64,000 nucleotides of DNA from Brevibacterium jeotgali (GTDB lineage Bacteria > Actinomycetota > Actinomycetes > Actinomycetales > Brevibacteriaceae), in NCBI RefSeq assembly GCF_900169175.1, contig NZ_FXZM01000006.1:62001-126000 (forward strand). The letters run 5' to 3'. The notes beneath the pieces are model-generated. The model had not been told where the DNA came from. It saw nothing but the letters and a program-made list of their open reading frames with translations, and searched no databases. The first letter of the stretch is position 1, and every line of letters starts with the position of its first letter. The position numbers were made by a program, and so were the translations under genes. Below, piece after piece: positions 37,295 through 45,016 of the stretch.

Positions 37295-37669
37295 ATGCGC
37301 CCGGGTGAGGACACGGAGTCCTCTCTGCCAGCACCGCCTGCGGGGCGGAGCGCTCGGATCGGCCACGTTCTGCGCGTCGCACCGCGGATGCCGTTCGTCT
37401 GGTTCATGCGGGCGTACCGTGTGGTCATCTCCCCCCTCTACGGTGATGTGTGTCGCTACTACCCCAGCTGCTCGAAGTACGCTCTTGATGCGTTCGAGGT
37501 GAAGGGCGCGGTCAGAGGCACGTTCATGGCGGCATGGCGAGTGCTCCGGTGCAACCCTTTCGCCCGCGGCGGGGTGGACCACGTCACCGGTTCGGTGCTC
37601 GAGCGCCGCAGCGCGGAGATCTGGGGGCGGGACGGCCCCGCGAACAATGGCAGAATGTACAAGCGGTAA
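37295..37669 (+). CDS. yidD: Membrane protein insertion efficiency factor YidD
   Basis: 124 residues. The core WFMRAYRVVISPLYGDVCRYYPSCSKYALDA, with its conserved Cys pair, and AAWRVLRCNPFARGG define YidD (formerly DUF37), an amphipathic protein on the inner face of the membrane that aids YidC-dependent insertion. The N-terminal 30 residues are an extension. Start and upstream rnpA stop are adjacent (TAG-ATG). yidC begins 55 bp later. Confidence 0.95.
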   Translation: MRPGEDTESSLPAPPAGRSARIGHVLRVAPRMPFVWFMRAYRVVISPLYGDVCRYYPSCSKYALDAFEVKGAVRGTFMAAWRVLRCNPFARGGVDHVTGSVLERRSAEIWGRDGPANNGRMYKR

Positions 37670-37724
37670 AGACTTCATGAGGGTCGTGGACGCGAGGATC
37701 GTGCCAGGACCAAGGAGAGAGTGA

Positions 37725-38702
37725 ATGGCCTTCTTCGATACGCTGCTCTACCCCCTGCAATGGGTGGTCGCATGGATCCTCGCGCTCTTCCATGAGCTGC
37801 TGACGTTCCTGGGTCTCAACCCCGCCAGCGGATTCACCTGGGTTCTGTCGATCGCCGGGCTCACGCTGGTGGTGCGCGGAGCGCTCGTCCCCCTCTTCGT
37901 GCGACAGATCAAGTCGCAGCGCAAGATGCAGATGATCCAGCCGGACCTGCAGCGCCTTCAGAAGAAGTACAAGGGCAAGAAGGACCAGTTCTCGCGTCAG
38001 GCGATGGTCGAGGAGCAGCAGGCGCTGTTCAAGAAGCACGGCACCAGCCCGTTCGCATCGTGCCTCCCGCTGCTCGTGCAGATGCCGATCTTCCTGAGCC
38101 TCTTCCGGGTCATCAACAACGTCCCGCAGATGGCGACCGGGGACATCGACCCAGTCGGCGGCATGACCGTCGAACTCGCGGAGCAGATGGATCAGGCGAT
38201 CGTCCTCGGGATCGAGCTGTCCTCCTCCTTCCTCACCGGAGACTGGTGGGTCAAGGCCGTCACTGCAGTCCTCATCGTCATCATGGCCGGCACTCAGTTC
38301 TGGACCCAGCGCCAGATGATGACGAAGAACATGTCCGACGCGGCCATGGACAACCCCTTCATGCAGCAGCAGAAGATGATGCTGTACCTCATGCCGGTGG
38401 TCTTCGGCATCGGCGGCATCTACTTCCCGCTGGGTGTCCTCATCTACTGGCTCGTGTCGAACACCTGGACGATGGTCCAGCAGATGTTCGTCATCCGCAG
38501 CATGCCCGCGCCCGGCTCGCAGGCCGAGCGCGATCTGATGGAGCGCCGCGCCCGCAAGGGCAAGCCCGCACTTCCCGGCGCAGAGCCCATCGAGATGAAG
38601 CCCGAGCCTGAGGCTGACGACACGTCCCAGGGGAAGACCAGTGGTCAGCGTCCGCAGCCCGTCAACGCGAAGCGCAAGAAGAAGAAGCGCAAGAAGCGCT
38701 AG
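37725..38702 (+). CDS. yidC: Membrane protein insertase YidC/Oxa1
   Basis: 325 residues, the short Gram-positive type without the large periplasmic domain. It has five membrane helices. The hydrophilic groove Arg lies in LVVRGALVPLFVRQIKSQ, and the helical cytoplasmic hairpin follows with QPDLQRLQKKYKGKKDQ. GTSPFASCLPLLVQMPIFLS and YFPLGVLIYWLVSNTWTMVQ are strongly conserved. The C-terminus is Lys/Arg-rich and may contact ribosomes. It inserts and folds membrane proteins alone or with SecYEG. RBS AAGGAGAG precedes the ATG. Confidence 0.97.
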   Translation: MAFFDTLLYPLQWVVAWILALFHELLTFLGLNPASGFTWVLSIAGLTLVVRGALVPLFVRQIKSQRKMQMIQPDLQRLQKKYKGKKDQFSRQAMVEEQQALFKKHGTSPFASCLPLLVQMPIFLSLFRVINNVPQMATGDIDPVGGMTVELAEQMDQAIVLGIELSSSFLTGDWWVKAVTAVLIVIMAGTQFWTQRQMMTKNMSDAAMDNPFMQQQKMMLYLMPVVFGIGGIYFPLGVLIYWLVSNTWTMVQQMFVIRSMPAPGSQAERDLMERRARKGKPALPGAEPIEMKPEPEADDTSQGKTSGQRPQPVNAKRKKKKRKKR

Positions 38703-38755
38703 ATGTGAGTGTGAGCGGGTCGCGCATGGGCGATCCGATACGACATGGAGGAACG

Positions 38756-39457
38756 ATGAGTGACGCGACGGAAACCACTGGATCCCCGATGACCGAAGAC
38801 GACCCGAGTGCGGAGCAGACGGATGTCGTCGGCGCGGCACACGATTCGCCTGCAGCTGACGCAGCTGACGCAGCTGACGCAGCTGATGCGGCTGACGCAG
38901 CTGATGCGGCATCGAGCAGCGCGGCGTCGTCCCACGGGACGGCCGCTGAGGACGACAGCGCCGATGCTCCGACCTCGCGCCCCAGCCGTACGGAGCTGCT
39001 CGAGGAGGAGGGCGACATCGCCGCCGACTACCTCGAGGAGCTGCTCGACGTGACGGACCTGGACGGGGACATAGACATCGACGTCGGGGACGGCCGCGCG
39101 CAGCTCGCGATCCTGAACGATGACGACGGAGCGGGACTGGACGTGCTCGTGGGTCGGGACGGACAGGTGCTCACGGCGCTGCAGGAGCTCACTCGCCTCA
39201 CGGTGCAGGCACAGACCGGCCAGCGGTCCTGGCTCATGCTCGACATCGACGGCTATCGCGACCGTCGCAAGGACGATCTGCGCCAGGTCGCCCAGGATGC
39301 TGTCGACTCTGTGCGGAACGAGGGTGGACCGGTCTCCCTCCGCCCCATGAACAGCTTCGAGCGCAAAGTCGTCCACGACGTCGTGGCGAAGGCCGGTCTC
39401 CGCTCTGAGTCCGAAGGCGACGGCGACGGACGACACGTCGTCGTCCACGCCGGGTGA
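38756..39457 (+). CDS. khpB: RNA-binding protein KhpB (Jag), KH-R3H domains
   Basis: 233 residues. An Ala/Asp-rich N-terminus with a run of Ala-Ala-Asp triplets leads to the Jag/KH-like domain (LEELLDVTDLDGDIDIDV and VLVGRDGQVLTALQELTRLT) and the C-terminal R3H domain (RPMNSFERKVVHDVVAKAGL). KhpB binds RNA, often with KhpA, and affects cell-wall growth and division in several Gram-positive bacteria. The ATG at 38756 follows GGAGGAACG. It is followed by rsmG after 10 bp. Confidence 0.92.
   Translation: MSDATETTGSPMTEDDPSAEQTDVVGAAHDSPAADAADAADAADAADAADAASSSAASSHGTAAEDDSADAPTSRPSRTELLEEEGDIAADYLEELLDVTDLDGDIDIDVGDGRAQLAILNDDDGAGLDVLVGRDGQVLTALQELTRLTVQAQTGQRSWLMLDIDGYRDRRKDDLRQVAQDAVDSVRNEGGPVSLRPMNSFERKVVHDVVAKAGLRSESEGDGDGRHVVVHAG
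38852..38911 (+). repeat. 9-bp tandem repeat in khpB
   Basis: Six-plus copies of GCAGCTGAC with C/T and A/G variants at 38852-38911 encode the Ala-Ala-Asp run. Copy number is likely variable between strains. Confidence 0.85.
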
Positions 39458-39467
39458 AGGGCACAGC

Positions 39468-40112
39468 ATGACGGAGGGAGCAGACGTGGAGGTCGAGCCC
39501 AGGCCTGTCTACACACAGGAGCTGTTCGGTGACCGCGTGGATCTCGCAGACCGCTACGCTCAGCATCTTGTGACCACGGGGGTCGAATGGGGTCTGCTGG
39601 GCCCGCGCGAGCTCCCCCGCGTCTGGTCACGGCATATCCTCAACTGCGCCGCTGCGGCATCACTGCTGGAGCCTGACGATGTCGTGGGTGACATCGGATC
39701 CGGTGCCGGCCTCCCAGGGATCCCCTGGGCTCTTGCTCGACCTGATGCGCGAATCGTCCTGATCGAGATCATGGAGCGGCGCGTGGAGTGGTTGCGCATG
39801 GTCGTCGACGACCTGGGCTTGGACAATGTCCGGATCGTACGAGCGCGTGTCGAAGAGCTGGTGGACGATGAGATCTTCACCGTCGTGACCGCGCGTGCAG
39901 TGAAGGCGATGACGACTCTCATAGAATGGTCCGTTCCCATCCTCGGTCCGCAGGGCCGGATCCTGGCGATCAAGGGGGCATCGGTCGATGCTGAACTGGA
40001 GAAGGCGGCTCGGCTGATCCGCAAGCGGAAGCTCATCGGACCCACTGTGCACAGGGTGGGCGGCGAGGGCCTTGAGACCCCCACAACAGTGGTGGAGCTG
40101 CGCCGTCGCTGA
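39468..40112 (+). CDS. rsmG: 16S rRNA (guanine527-N7)-methyltransferase
   Basis: 214 residues of the RsmG/GidB family. The SAM-binding Rossmann motif is VGDIGSGAGLPGIPWALARP. WSRHILNCAAA lies before it, and VTARAVKAMTTLIEW includes the family's conserved Ala-Arg-Ala-Val. It methylates G527 of 16S rRNA; loss gives low-level streptomycin resistance in known bacteria. The ATG at 39468 is preceded by AAGGG. The parA promoter region with a parS site follows over 262 bp. Confidence 0.96.
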   Translation: MTEGADVEVEPRPVYTQELFGDRVDLADRYAQHLVTTGVEWGLLGPRELPRVWSRHILNCAAAASLLEPDDVVGDIGSGAGLPGIPWALARPDARIVLIEIMERRVEWLRMVVDDLGLDNVRIVRARVEELVDDEIFTVVTARAVKAMTTLIEWSVPILGPQGRILAIKGASVDAELEKAARLIRKRKLIGPTVHRVGGEGLETPTTVVELRRR

Positions 40113-40253
40113 CTGATGCTCACAGTCAGGTATCGAATGTATGTTCTATAACTGTCCCGCTCGGATCGCGCCGACGGCTCCCGCTGTACTACTACGCCGA
40201 TAGCTCGCGTTGCTCTGTCGCTGCACGTCGCCGGGTTTCCCGGTGTCATGGAT

Positions 40254-40267
40254 GTTTCACGTGGAAC
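40254..40267. promoter_or_regulatory. parS site 1
   Basis: GTTTCACGTGGAAC, the exact parS form known from Streptomyces, lies 108 bp upstream of parA. A -10-like TAGAAT (40330-40335) lies between it and parA. Confidence 0.93.
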
Positions 40268-40374
40268 GCCGATGATGGACAGTGCCTTCTCATCAGCACG
40301 TCCTGAACCCCGAAGTCTGTGCCCCGACGTAGAATGTCGAGGTACCTTGGTTTAGCGAACGCGGAGTGATCCAC

Positions 40375-41271
40375 ATGCCTCTTATGGACGAGTCGACTCC
40401 GCTAGGAGCTCAGATCGCACGCGATCACAGCCGTGCGGAGCGACTTGCGTCGACGACCTTCCCCAGCCCTGATCAAACGAGAATCCTCACCATCGCCAAC
40501 CAGAAGGGCGGTGTCGGGAAGACGACGACGACCGTCAATATCGCAGCTGCCCTGGCTACCCACGGCCTCGAGGTCCTGGTGGTCGATATCGATCCGCAGG
40601 GCAATGCGAGCACTGCACTGAGCATCGATCACTCGACCGGCGTTGATGGGATCTATGAGGTCCTCATCGACGACTACGACATCTCTGAGGTCGTAGCCCA
40701 GTCGTCGGAGTTCGAAACACTGAAGTGCGTTCCGGCGACTATAGATCTTGCAGGTGCGGAGATCGATCTGGTGTCGAAGGTCGCGCGTGAGATGCGCCTG
40801 CACCGCGCGTTGACGAAGTACCTGGAAGAGCAGGACGAGGCCGGCCAGCGGGTCGACTACGTACTCATCGACTGCCCCCCGAGCCTGGGACTGCTGACGG
40901 TCAACGCCTTCGTCGCTGCTCGAGAGGTCTTCATTCCCATCCAGTGTGAGTACTACGCATTGGAGGGTGTGAGTCAGCTTCTGAAGAGCATCCAGATGAT
41001 CCAGCAGCACCTCAATCAAGAGCTGTGGATCTCCACGGTGCTCCTGACGATGTACGACGGCAGGACCCGTCTCAGCGCGCAGGTCGCCGAAGAGGTCCGC
41101 ACACATTTCGAGGATCAGGTCCTTCGAACCGTGATCCCCAGGTCCGTGCGCATCTCCGAGGCGCCGAGCTACGGCAGGACCGTCATCTCGTACGAACCCA
41201 GCTCCTCGGGTGCATTGTCCTATCGTGAGGCAGCTGAGGAGATCTCATTGAGAGGAATCAAGAATGGCTGA
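40375..41271 (+). CDS. parA: Chromosome-partitioning ATPase ParA (Soj)
   Basis: 298 residues. The deviant Walker [18 protein letters not shown] (near 41-57) carries the signature first Lys. Walker A' is [13 protein letters not shown] and Walker B is [17 protein letters not shown]. ParA dimerises with ATP, binds DNA nonspecifically and draws ParB-parS complexes apart. The ATG at 40375 is eight bases after GGAG; a GTG at 40366 overlaps that site. There is an N-terminal extension of about 35 residues before the ATPase fold. It overlaps parB by eight bases. Confidence 0.97.
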   Translation: MPLMDESTPLGAQIARDHSRAERLASTTFPSPDQTRILTIANQKGGVGKTTTTVNIAAALATHGLEVLVVDIDPQGNASTALSIDHSTGVDGIYEVLIDDYDISEVVAQSSEFETLKCVPATIDLAGAEIDLVSKVAREMRLHRALTKYLEEQDEAGQRVDYVLIDCPPSLGLLTVNAFVAAREVFIPIQCEYYALEGVSQLLKSIQMIQQHLNQELWISTVLLTMYDGRTRLSAQVAEEVRTHFEDQVLRTVIPRSVRISEAPSYGRTVISYEPSSSGALSYREAAEEISLRGIKNG

Positions 41272-43006
41272 GAAGCGTCGCGGACTTGGACGGGGTCTGG
41301 GATCACTCATTCCCAGTCAGGAGACCGGTCGCCCATCGGATGTGTTCTTCCCTCCCAGTGAGCGGTCCGACGCGGACTCGCAGACGGAGCCCCAGGAGGT
41401 AGACGGAGAGAAGCTGCCGTCGGACCCGGCGGAATCCATGCGACGTGCCCAAGCGGGCCGCCGCACTGGTTCGGCGAAGCGTGCTCCAGCGAAGGGTTCG
41501 ATGGAGGAATCCTCCGACAGCACACCGGTAGCTGCAAAGACAACCGGCGCAGCCACGAAGTCTGCGAAGGGCTCTTCGCGGAAGCCTGTGGCCTCGTCGA
41601 CATCGGGTTCGTCGACATCGGGATCGTCGAGCCGGAATCGCTCGCGGTCGGCAGCGAACCCCTCCACCAGTGCATCGCAGAAGACCAAAGCCACGGCAAA
41701 CGACGCCGACAAGGCTGTCTCTTCTCACAGTAAATCGAACAAGACGCCGGTCCTTTCCACCGACAGCGGGGTGCAGCCGTCACCCGTCGTGGATCAGAGT
41801 GCTTCACTCAACGGATCACTGAACGATTCTGTACCGCCTGAGCCATCAGTTGATGGGGTGTACGTTTCACGTGAAACAGTTCGGGAGCAGGCAGCGGCGG
41901 AGCAGGCTCCGTCGGTTGTTGATGATGCTGAATCCCAGAACCCGGATGGTTCGATTACTGCGCATCCCGAGGACGCTGCCCTCCCCGAGGACGCTGCCCA
42001 CCCCGAGCGCGATTCGGCGGCCGGAGCGGTGGATGAGACCACTGAATCGGTGGACGGAGCGATGCCCCACCCCACTGAAGAGCTCGATGCGCACCCGCAG
42101 GAGGATGCGCCGGAGGCTGTGGCTACCGCAGACGTTTCACATGAAACCGAAGGCGAGGCCGACGACGCGTCGTCTGACTTGGTCCCGGTTCCAGGCACCA
42201 CGTTCGGTGAGATCTCGCTTGATCGCATCCGCCCGAACCCTCGTCAGCCACGTGACGTGTTCGATGAGGATGCACTCGATGAGCTGATCACGAGCATCCG
42301 TGAGATCGGCGTGCTCCAGCCGGTTGTGGTGCGTCGGCGTGCAGATGCGTCCGGTCAGTATGAACTGATCATGGGTGAGAGGCGCTTCCGCGCTTCGAAG
42401 GATGCTGGGAAGACCACGATCCCTGCAATCGTGCGGGAGACGTCGAATGACGATCTGCTCCGGGACGCGCTCTTGGAGAACCTGCACCGAGTCGACCTGA
42501 ACCCACTCGAGGAAGCGGCGGCGTACTCGCAGCTCCTGGAAGACTTCAACTGCACCCAAGAGGAGCTGTCGGAGAGGATCGGGCGTTCACGACCGCAGAT
42601 CTCGAACACGATTCGGCTCTTGAAGCTCCCAGCAATGGTGCAGAGACGGGTCGCTGCCGGTGTTCTGTCCAGCGGGCACGCCCGTGCGATCCTCGGCCTC
42701 AACGATGCCGCGAACATGGAAGTCCTCGCTCAGCGGGTCGTCGCTGAAGGACTGTCAGTACGGGCAACCGAGGAGGCGGTCGTCCTTCTCAACCGTGGCG
42801 AGCGATCTGCCGTTTCACGTGGAACACGGAAGCCTGATCCGGAGCTCGCAGAGCTGGCGCGGTCACTTGGTGATCGACTGGATACCCGCGTGAACCTGGT
42901 CATGGGCAAGCGAAAGGGCAAACTGTCGGTCGAATTCGCGAATGGAGAGGATCTCAGCAGGATTCTGTCTCTGCTCGGACTGGACGGCGGAGCGACCGAG
43001 GAATAG
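41264..43006 (+). CDS. parB: Chromosome-partitioning protein ParB with long N-terminal extension
   Basis: 580 residues; most homologues have 300-380. Residues 1-15 ([14 protein letters not shown]) match the ParA-contact peptide of ParB. Residues about 20-310 are low-complexity Ser/Thr/Asp/Glu/Pro/Ala. The ParB core starts near 312: [20 protein letters not shown]-site [12 protein letters not shown] and [17 protein letters not shown]. The helix-turn-helix follows ([18 protein letters not shown]), then the C-terminal dimer domain. ParB binds parS, spreads as a CTP-gated clamp and recruits SMC. Three parS sites lie inside the gene, in one frame, encoding VSRET, VSHET and VSRGT. Confidence 0.96.
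   Translation: MAEKRRGLGRGLGSLIPSQETGRPSDVFFPPSERSDADSQTEPQEVDGEKLPSDPAESMRRAQAGRRTGSAKRAPAKGSMEESSDSTPVAAKTTGAATKSAKGSSRKPVASSTSGSSTSGSSSRNRSRSAANPSTSASQKTKATANDADKAVSSHSKSNKTPVLSTDSGVQPSPVVDQSASLNGSLNDSVPPEPSVDGVYVSRETVREQAAAEQAPSVVDDAESQNPDGSITAHPEDAALPEDAAHPERDSAAGAVDETTESVDGAMPHPTEELDAHPQEDAPEAVATADVSHETEGEADDASSDLVPVPGTTFGEISLDRIRPNPRQPRDVFDEDALDELITSIREIGVLQPVVVRRRADASGQYELIMGERRFRASKDAGKTTIPAIVRETSNDDLLRDALLENLHRVDLNPLEEAAAYSQLLEDFNCTQEELSERIGRSRPQISNTIRLLKLPAMVQRRVAAGVLSSGHARAILGLNDAANMEVLAQRVVAEGLSVRATEEAVVLLNRGERSAVSRGTRKPDPELAELARSLGDRLDTRVNLVMGKRKGKLSVEFANGEDLSRILSLLGLDGGATEE
41864..41877. promoter_or_regulatory. parS site 2 (inside parB)
   Basis: GTTTCACGTGAAAC, the perfect palindromic consensus, encodes Val-Ser-Arg-Glu-Thr at codons 201-205 of parB. 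Confidence 0.95.
42134..42147. promoter_or_regulatory. parS site 3 (inside parB)
   Basis: GTTTCACATGAAAC, one central change from the consensus, encodes Val-Ser-His-Glu-Thr at codons 291-295. Confidence 0.85.
42812..42825. promoter_or_regulatory. parS site 4 (inside parB)
   Basis: GTTTCACGTGGAAC encodes Val-Ser-Arg-Gly-Thr at codons 517-521, in the segment between the DNA-binding and dimer domains. Confidence 0.92.
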
Positions 43007-43022
43007 CTGCAAGTAGATCTGG

Positions 43023-43060
43023 GCGCCCACTCACATCACGTGAGTGGGCGCTCTTTTTTG
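43023..43060 (+). terminator. parAB terminator
   Basis: A perfect 12-bp stem GCGCCCACTCAC/GTGAGTGGGCGC with a five-base loop, followed by TCTTTTTTG. Classical rho-independent terminator 16 bases after the parB stop. Confidence 0.93.
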
Positions 43061-43126
43061 TGTCATTCTGTCTGGTGGTACTCCGAGTCACCGGCTTGCA
43101 TCGCTCGCCGCGAGCATCGAGTGGCT

Positions 43127-43140
43127 GTTCCACGTGAAAC
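43127..43140. promoter_or_regulatory. parS site 5
   Basis: GTTCCACGTGAAAC, the exact reverse complement of the GTTTCACGTGGAAC form. Confidence 0.93.
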
Positions 43141-43320
43141 AGTCACTCGATCCCCACAACCGGACGGCCCTTCTCTGTGCGTCGAGTGGTGGTCTTGATG
43201 CGGCGACTATCCGCTTTCGATCACTGGTGCAGCGCGTCTCATGGCCGCGGCTTTGTCGTTTTGCCCGGTCGTCGAGGAAAGGTGGCAGGAATGTGCGGTG
43301 TTGACGCCCACGGCAGACGC

Positions 43321-43334
43321 GTTTCACGTGAAAC
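43321..43334. promoter_or_regulatory. parS site 6
   Basis: GTTTCACGTGAAAC, perfect palindrome. Confidence 0.95.
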
Positions 43335-43661
43335 GGGTCGAGATCCCTACGCTTTGTGCCTATTTGCGCGCCTCGGGAGGGGTCTTCTTAGAGAATGTGC
43401 AAAGATCGCAACGATGCGTGCGGCGTGCGTCGGGTCCGTTGTCGTGGGTGAGTCGGTCGTCGTGTCAACACAGTCTGATTGCCTCCTTTCCTGATTCTGT
43501 TGCTGCGCAGCTGCATCCCTCGTGGCGGCGTTATCGCGTTGAAGCCCGTCCGGCGCCCTGGCTGGTAGGTGCGCACGCAGGCAGACTGATGGATGTTGTT
43601 CCTGTCGGGCTAGCAGGCTCGAGGCCTCCTGGCCGGGGAACGTCGCGGCGAACCTTCTCTC

Positions 43662-43675
43662 GTTTCACGTGGAAC
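43662..43675. promoter_or_regulatory. parS site 7
   Basis: GTTTCACGTGGAAC. Confidence 0.93.
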
Positions 43676-43740
43676 TTCGCCGTACTCCTACCCTGCAGAG
43701 TGCAGCGAGGTGGCGTGCTCGGGCGACGCATCGCTACGTT

Positions 43741-43754
43741 GCGCCACGTGAAAC
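43741..43754. promoter_or_regulatory. Degenerate parS site 8
   Basis: GCGCCACGTGAAAC keeps the CACGTGAAAC half and loses three bases of the other arm. Probably a weak or former site. Confidence 0.5.
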
Positions 43755-44016
43755 ACGTCGGTCGCTGTGCCGTCGCTGCGAGCGCCGTACCCGCCGAGGA
43801 GCCGGCTCACCATAGGTCTGATACCAATGGCTCGTGTGGCGGCGAGTGTGATTGCCTAGTTCTCCAGCGAAGGTCAGTCGTGGGAGGTACTCCTGCGACC
43901 ATGGCAGACCGGGTCTGAAAGGTCACGGACCTGCGGAGATCGCAGAGCTCGCGGCCGGCACCGGTAGCGGTGTCAACGAGACATTTCGTTGATCTCGAGA
44001 AGCCCGCTACGGTCGT

Positions 44017-44030
44017 GTTTCATGTGAAAC
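44017..44030. promoter_or_regulatory. parS site 9
   Basis: GTTTCATGTGAAAC, one central change; it is the reverse complement of site 3. Confidence 0.85.
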
Positions 44031-44130
44031 GGTGGTGGCTGTGGCTCGATACCGATGATGTCTGACCGGGTAATGGGGCTTGAGGGCGTACTCGTGAGCT
44101 GTTCGCGGCAGAATCGCTCTGTGCTGTGCT

Positions 44131-44160
44131 GGGCAGGCCTGTGTAGGGCAGGCCTGTGTA
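44131..44160. repeat. 15-bp tandem repeat
   Basis: GGGCAGGCCTGTGTA occurs twice in tandem (44131-44145, 44146-44160), with a partial third copy after it. Confidence 0.75.
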
Positions 44161-44420
44161 GGGCGGGGCTGCTCGGTGGACTGGCTTGATCGGGTTGTGC
44201 CGGGATGGGCAGGTCTGTGGCGTCCTGTGTAGGCGTATGGGTTCGTGGGTGTGTACCCGAAGCGCGCCGGATGGTGAGGCTTTCCCAACTGCAGGCAGGT
44301 CGAGTGTTGGAGGCAGGGTACGGGGGTGTCTTCATCGATTCGCATACGCTGCAGCCAGTCCATTCTGTGCGTCTGCCCTTCAGGGTACTTTCTGAGTTTG
44401 CAGTCCGCGGTGTGACGAGT

Positions 44421-44434
44421 GCTTCACGTGAAAC
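44421..44434. promoter_or_regulatory. parS site 10
   Basis: GCTTCACGTGAAAC, one base from the consensus. Confidence 0.85.
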
Positions 44435-44894
44435 ATCATCAACGGGGCCGGAAGGCGAAATCCGAACCGGCAGTGACATTCGCCTGACGGTTGTGGGCCG
44501 TGCGCCAGGTGCTCTGTGTCATCCAGGAGCGGTGGCGTGCCATGAATCGCGAATGACCCGATGTATCAGTCACTGACCCGGTGGTGCGCGGCTGACCCCG
44601 TGCGTCGGCTACTGACCCGGTGTATCTGCCGCGCAGATGAGGTTCCTATCACCCGAATGTGTTTTGACGAGCCGTCACGCGTCCCCGATCAAGGACCCCT
44701 AGAACCGCCGGGCGGTGAGCCCAGCACGGGCAGCTCGCTAGGGCGTTGAGCACAACACCAGTGCCTCGCAGAGACACTGGCGTCGTCAAGGTGCGGTTAG
44801 GGCTGTCGTCAATCGGGCCGACCCGGTCGCGGCGTTCCTGGCAGAGAAGACACGGCAAGACGGAGACGTCGAAGAGTGGCGTGGCACAGACGGT

Positions 44895-44908
44895 GTTTCA
44901 CGTGGAAC
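44895..44908. promoter_or_regulatory. parS site 11
   Basis: GTTTCACGTGGAAC, the last site seen, 109 bp before the end of the amidase-like gene. Confidence 0.93.
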
Positions 44909-44940
44909 TAGGCTTGCGATACGGCGGTGTTCTGCTGCGC

Positions 44941-44962
44941 GACCCGCCTGTGACCCGCCTGT
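44941..44962. repeat. 11-bp tandem repeat
   Basis: GACCCGCCTGT occurs twice in tandem (44941-44951, 44952-44962), then a GTGGGCGGGT run that could pair with it as a hairpin downstream of the amidase-like gene. Confidence 0.6.
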
Positions 44963-45016
44963 GGGCGGGTGCGGCGCGACGCTGCTGCGCGTGAGGCAGG
45001 ACGTTCTGCGGGAGAG

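Larger units (their letters stand above)
43061..45016. other. 2-kb parS-rich stretch without convincing genes
   Basis: Open frames here have no ribosome sites or recognisable families, and several owe their codons to parS sequence. The stretch holds parS sites 5-11, a 15-bp tandem repeat (44131-44160), an 11-bp tandem repeat (44941-44962), TGACCCGGTG-like repeats near 44560-44625 and a CCAGTG/CACTGG inverted repeat (44758-44780). It looks like a centromere rather than coding DNA. A decayed mobile element cannot be excluded. Confidence 0.6.

Noticed and set aside
38705-38755. Upstream start for khpB at 38705
   Set aside because: No ribosome site there, while GGAGGAACG directly precedes the ATG at 38756.
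43241-43918. 225-codon open frame in the parS-rich region
   Set aside because: No ribosome site or known family; some of its peptides (FHVKR, FTWN, RHVKH) are just parS sequence read in another frame. Treated as noncoding.
43973-44479. Minus-strand frame of 168 codons in the same region
   Set aside because: Composition dominated by tandem repeats (repeated RPALHRPA-type text), no start signal and no homology I recognise.
44560-44625. TGACCCGGTG-like repeats as insertion-sequence ends
   Set aside because: No transposase remnant and no paired terminal inverted repeats or target duplications could be found nearby.
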